Program-made: the position numbers and the translations under genes
The notes under the pieces: generated by a model
Database searches by the model: none
The model's input: the letters and a program-made list of their open reading frames with translations, nothing else
Told to the model about the DNA's origin: nothing
Origin: Acidobacteriota bacterium
GTDB lineage: Bacteria > Acidobacteriota > Vicinamibacteria > Vicinamibacterales > Vicinamibacteraceae
Length of the DNA: 8,693 nt
Assembly: GCA_023427865.1 (NCBI GenBank)
Contig: JAEYZV010000220.1
Coordinates: 1 to 8,693 of the forward strand
Reading direction: 5' to 3'
Shown: positions 6,404-8,693 of the stretch, in pieces
Layout of the letters: each line of letters starts with the position of its first letter
Numbering within the stretch: position 1 is the stretch's first letter

Positions 6404-7404
6404 CCCCGTGGCAACCCCCGCAGCCCGGCGGCCGCGCGCGGCGACCCCTCGTCGGCCTCCGCCTCGATGATCTCGCGAATCGCGTACGTCGGCTTGCCCT
6501 GCGACTCGTGATACGTGCGGGCCTGCAACTCGGCAAGCAGCCCCATCGTCAGCAACTGGAGTCCGGCGAAGACGAGCACGATGCCGAGCAGCAGCAGCGG
6601 CCGGTCCGCGATGCCCTGGTGCATGAAGAGGCGCACGAATCCGAGGTACGCCATGATCACTGCACCGAGCCCGCCCAGGATGACACCGACGAGCCCGAAG
6701 ATCTGCAGCGGCCTCGTCGCGTAATTGAGCAGGAACTTGACCGTGAGCAGGTCGAGGATCACCCGGATCGTTCGCGACAGGCCGTACTTGGACGCGCCGG
6801 CGCGCCGCGCGCGATGGTTGACCACGACTTCGGCCACCTTGACGCCGAACTCGCTGGCGATCGCCGGGATGAACCGGTGCATCTCGCCGTAGAGGCGCAG
6901 CGGCTTGACCACCTCGCTGCGGAACGCCTTGAGCGAGCAGCCGTAATCGTGCAGTTCGACGCCGGTGGCGCGCGAGATCAGCTTGTTGGCGATCATCGAC
7001 GGGATGCGCCGGGTGACGAGCGTGTCCTTGCGGTCCTTGCGCCAGCCGCAGACGATGTCGTAGCCCTCTTCGAGGCGGGCGACGAGCATCGGGATGTCCT
7101 TCGGATCGTTCTGCAGGTCGCCGTCGGAGGTGATGATGATGCGGCCGCGGGCGTGCGCGAAGCCGGCGGAGAACGCGGGCGTCTGGCCGAAGTTGCGACG
7201 GAAGCGGATGACGCGGAAGCGCGGGTCGCGTGCCGGCACCTCTGCCAGCAGCGCCGCGCTGCCATCGGTGCTGCCATCGTCGATGAGCAGCACCTCGTAC
7301 GAGCGGCCCCACGGGTCGAGCGCCGCCGTGATTTCCCCGTAGAGCGCCTCGATGTTCGGCGCTTCGTTGTAGATGGGGATGACGAGCGAGATCTCGGGGA
7401 TCAT
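6400..7404 (-). CDS. Family 2 glycosyltransferase, DPM1/ArnC/GtrB-like, membrane-bound
   Basis: A 334-residue GT-A fold enzyme with a membrane anchor. SLVIPIYNEAPNIEAL (6-21) and LLIDDGSTDGS (39-49) bind the nucleotide sugar; SDGDLQNDP at 93-101 holds the metal-binding Asp94-x-Asp96. RNFGQTPAFSAGFAHA (70-85) and the GCSLKAFR segment (155-162) are typical of polyprenyl-phosphate sugar transferases of the DPM1/ArnC/GtrB group, as is RAGASKYGLSRTI (201-213). Two membrane helices follow at about 233-258 and 268-290, then a short basic/Gly tail. It probably transfers a hexose or amino sugar from a nucleotide sugar to undecaprenyl phosphate on the cytoplasmic face. The ATG start has no clear Shine-Dalgarno site and lies 15 bases after the dedA-family stop; a perfect TATAAT sits across that stop. 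Its own stop overlaps the acyltransferase start. The family is firm and the sugar unknown. Confidence 0.92.
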   Translation of the reverse strand: MIPEISLVIPIYNEAPNIEALYGEITAALDPWGRSYEVLLIDDGSTDGSAALLAEVPARDPRFRVIRFRRNFGQTPAFSAGFAHARGRIIITSDGDLQNDPKDIPMLVARLEEGYDIVCGWRKDRKDTLVTRRIPSMIANKLISRATGVELHDYGCSLKAFRSEVVKPLRLYGEMHRFIPAIASEFGVKVAEVVVNHRARRAGASKYGLSRTIRVILDLLTVKFLLNYATRPLQIFGLVGVILGGLGAVIMAYLGFVRLFMHQGIADRPLLLLGIVLVFAGLQLLTMGLLAELQARTYHESQGKPTYAIREIIEAEADEGSPRAAAGLRGLPRG

Positions 7405-7418
7405 CAGGCGAACGCGGG

Positions 7419-7424
7419 ATTATA
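7419..7424 (-). promoter_or_regulatory. Perfect -10 hexamer before the glycosyltransferase gene
   Basis: TATAAT reads on the minus strand at 7424-7419, 14 bases before the glycosyltransferase ATG, and includes the TAA stop of the DedA-type gene. In DNA this rich in G and C a perfect hexamer at this spot is notable and may give the last three operon genes their own promoter with a leader of under ten bases. No convincing -35 was found 16-18 bases upstream, so the call rests on one element. Confidence 0.4.
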
Positions 7425-8025
7425 CCGCACTGGCATGCTGCGTCCGACGCTGACGGAGCAGCGCGTACACGACCGCGCCGACGACGAGCGCGGCGGCGAT
7501 CCCGAGCGAGATCGGCCGCAGGTGCTCATCGAGAAAGGCCATCGCCTGCTCCCCGTACCAGCGGGCCAGCAGCGCCTCGCCGAAGTAGCGGAAGCCACGC
7601 CCCAGGCCGACTGCGGTGACGAACTGCCACAGCGGAATCTGCACGATGCCGGCAAGCAGCACGAACACCTTGAAGGGCGCCGGCGGCGGCAGCACCGAGG
7701 GCACCAGCACCGCCAGCAGCCCCCACCGCTGGAACGTCTTGCGGCCCTTCTCGATCCGTTCGGGACGCACCATCTTGCGCAGCACCCGCTCGCCTCCCTT
7801 GCGGGCGAGCAGGTACATCACGACGCAGCCGGCAATCGATCCCAGCGTCGCCATGGACGCATACAGCAGCCACAGCGACGGCTCCCGGGTGACCATCCAG
7901 ATCAGCAGCAGGTCGTTCACCTGCGGCAGCGACAGGAACGAGGAGTCGAGAAACGCCACCAGGAAGAGCCCGGGGGCCCCGAGCGACAGCGCGAGCGACT
8001 GGACGGCGGCGACGACTTTCGACAT
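7420..8025 (-). CDS. DedA/VTT-domain membrane protein
   Basis: A 201-residue integral membrane protein of the DedA/SNARE-associated (VTT) family, near the usual 200-220. Hydrophobic segments are at about 17-33, 50-74, 102-126 (interrupted by a VLPPPAPF bend) and 171-190, with a re-entrant-like FLDSSFLSLPQVND stretch at 25-38 and the family-typical G-A-G/F pattern LLAGIVQIPLWQFVTAVGLGRGFRYFGE at 123-150. The C-terminus is basic (RQRRTQH). Members of the family (UptA, PopT) are reported to return undecaprenyl phosphate or phospholipid across the inner membrane; others act in envelope homeostasis. Here the classical F-x-R-F-x-P-x-x-R motif is replaced by a proline-rich stretch with Lys119, closer to the YqaA-like branch, so a shared substrate is an inference. 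It is first in a four-gene operon whose next gene makes a polyprenyl-linked sugar. Upstream DNA at 8026-8172 must hold its promoter; no strong ribosome site is seen before the ATG. Confidence 0.85.
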   Translation of the reverse strand: MSKVVAAVQSLALSLGAPGLFLVAFLDSSFLSLPQVNDLLLIWMVTREPSLWLLYASMATLGSIAGCVVMYLLARKGGERVLRKMVRPERIEKGRKTFQRWGLLAVLVPSVLPPPAPFKVFVLLAGIVQIPLWQFVTAVGLGRGFRYFGEALLARWYGEQAMAFLDEHLRPISLGIAAALVVGAVVYALLRQRRTQHASAV

Positions 8026-8172
8026 GCGATGGATGGTCTCGGCGGAGCATCGGGACGGCTGCGGACAGGCGGCAGGCTGTCGCAGCGGCCGAGGTACTAT
8101 GGCGGGATTGTCGGCCCCCGACCGGCATCACACGGCCGATCGCGCCATCCGACGATTATAGCCAACTGCCAC
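8026..8172. promoter_or_regulatory. Divergent intergenic region with -10-like sites
   Basis: These 147 bases separate the DedA-type gene (minus) from the GT-C gene (plus). Two AT-rich spots stand out. On the minus strand TATAAT is perfect at 8160-8155 and could start the DedA operon with a leader of about 120 bases. On the plus strand TACTAT at 8095-8100 (4 of 6 to consensus) would give a leader of about 65 bases, while TATAGC at 8157-8162, 10 bases before the GTG, would give a leaderless transcript. No -35, operator repeat or terminator was convincing. Confidence 0.4.
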
Positions 8173-8693
8173 GTGCCTGCCCGTCCTTCCCTCACCTCGC
8201 GACCCGCTCTCGTGCCCGTCCTCGCCGCGTGCGTGGCCCTGCTCCTCGGCAGTGCCGCCACCTGGTACTACGCGAGCCACGACCTCACGCTCAGCCACTA
8301 CGACGCGAAGGCCCATCTCGTGGTCGCCAGACGCATCTTCGACAGCCTGACCCCCGGATGGCGACAGATCGGCGCCGTCTGGCTGCCGCTGCCGCACGTG
8401 CTCAACGCGCTCCCGGTGCAGGTGGACGCCTGGTACCGCAACGGCGCGTCGGGCGTGGCGATGTCGATGCTGTCGTTTGCGATGGCCGCCGCGGCCTTGT
8501 CCTGGCTCGTCGCGCGCCTGTCCGGGTCCGTGCCGGCCGCGATGGCGACGCTGGCCGTGTTCGTCTACCAGCCCGACCTGCTCTACCTGCAGGCCACGCC
8601 GATGACCGAACCGCTGCTGCTGGGGCTCACGGTGACCGGGGTCGCGCTGCTGCACCACTGGACCACGACGGGCGGCGCGGCGCCGGCATGGCC
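8173..8693 (+). CDS. GT-C / GT39-like membrane glycosyltransferase, 3' end outside window
   Basis: The frame stays open from a GTG at 8173 to the window edge, giving 173 residues of an incomplete protein. Residues 11-31 form the first membrane helix (positive N-terminus, so inside-first). It is followed by a periplasmic loop with LSHYDAKAHLVVARRIFDS at 40-58; the Asp44 after helix 1 is where GT-C enzymes keep a catalytic acidic residue. Then come GWRQIGAVWLPLPHVL (62-77), helices at about 92-113 and 118-140, YQPDLLYLQATPMTEPLLLG at 132-151 with the M-x-EPL motif common in ArnT/PMT-like proteins, and a further helix at 147-161. Such enzymes take sugars from polyprenyl phosphate on the outer face of the inner membrane. 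Acceptor unknown. An in-frame ATG at 8029 exists, but the extra residues it would add are not hydrophobic and would cover the promoter region, so GTG is preferred. Confidence 0.75.
   Translation, partial: MPARPSLTSRPALVPVLAACVALLLGSAATWYYASHDLTLSHYDAKAHLVVARRIFDSLTPGWRQIGAVWLPLPHVLNALPVQVDAWYRNGASGVAMSMLSFAMAAAALSWLVARLSGSVPAAMATLAVFVYQPDLLYLQATPMTEPLLLGLTVTGVALLHHWTTTGGAAPAW

Noticed and set aside
6404..7312. N-terminal extension of the acyltransferase frame to an ATG at 7312
   Set aside because: That stretch is Arg/His/Pro-rich and overlaps the glycosyltransferase coding sequence in another frame; the GTG at 6403 in the GTGA overlap gives a normal-length protein.
8108..8161. Short TTG-initiated leader peptide of 17 codons before the GT-C gene
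   Set aside because: There is no ribosome site, no biased composition and no hairpin linked to it; chance is the simpler explanation.
8029..8172. In-frame ATG at 8029 as start of the GT-C gene
   Set aside because: The extra 48 residues are Arg/Gly-rich, not membrane-like, and would fill the only promoter space between the divergent genes. Not fully excluded.

Overview
The window is a GC-rich (roughly 70%), densely packed piece of bacterial chromosome. Six complete genes, one long partial gene and one outer-envelope lipoprotein gene leave only about 250 bases outside coding sequence. The mix of a TolB/PD40-type lipoprotein, a DedA-type membrane protein and polyprenyl-phosphate-type glycosyltransferases, together with GTG starts, 4-base GTGA gene overlaps and almost no strong Shine-Dalgarno sites, suggests a Gram-negative soil bacterium. 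Acidobacteriota of the Vicinamibacteria type is my best guess, but this is inference from style and not from a marker gene. No rRNA, tRNA, CRISPR, insertion sequence or phage gene was seen.

Layout. (1) 32-2034, minus strand: a two-gene unit, a class I SAM methyltransferase (1243-2034) followed by a lipoprotein with a six-bladed PD40 beta-propeller (32-1246), joined by a GTGA stop/start overlap. (2) 2035-2059: a 25-base divergent promoter gap with a near-symmetric TAGAATA core. (3) 2060-3715, plus strand: a GlpD-family FAD-dependent dehydrogenase in which several residues that bind glycerol 3-phosphate in E. coli GlpD appear to be replaced. (4) 3685-8025, minus strand: a four-gene operon in the order DedA-family membrane protein, DPM1/ArnC-like glycosyltransferase 2, hexapeptide-repeat acyltransferase, and glutamine-dependent asparagine synthase/amidotransferase. 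Its last gene overlaps the 3' end of the GlpD-like gene by 31 bases, tail to tail. (5) 8026-8172: a divergent intergenic region. (6) 8173 to the window end, plus strand: the N-terminal part of a GT-C/GT39-like polytopic membrane glycosyltransferase.

How the genes may work together (inference). The GT2 would charge polyprenyl phosphate with a sugar on the cytoplasmic face. The GT-C enzyme would use the flipped lipid-linked sugar on the outer face. The DedA protein, whose family includes recyclers of undecaprenyl phosphate, could return the freed carrier. The acyltransferase and the amidotransferase would decorate the sugar or glycan. The methyltransferase/lipoprotein pair and the GlpD-like enzyme have no clear link to this pathway beyond position. 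No single gene is without a known family. The most interesting points are the compact putative carrier-lipid glycosylation module, the altered GlpD-like active site and the unusual initiation signals.
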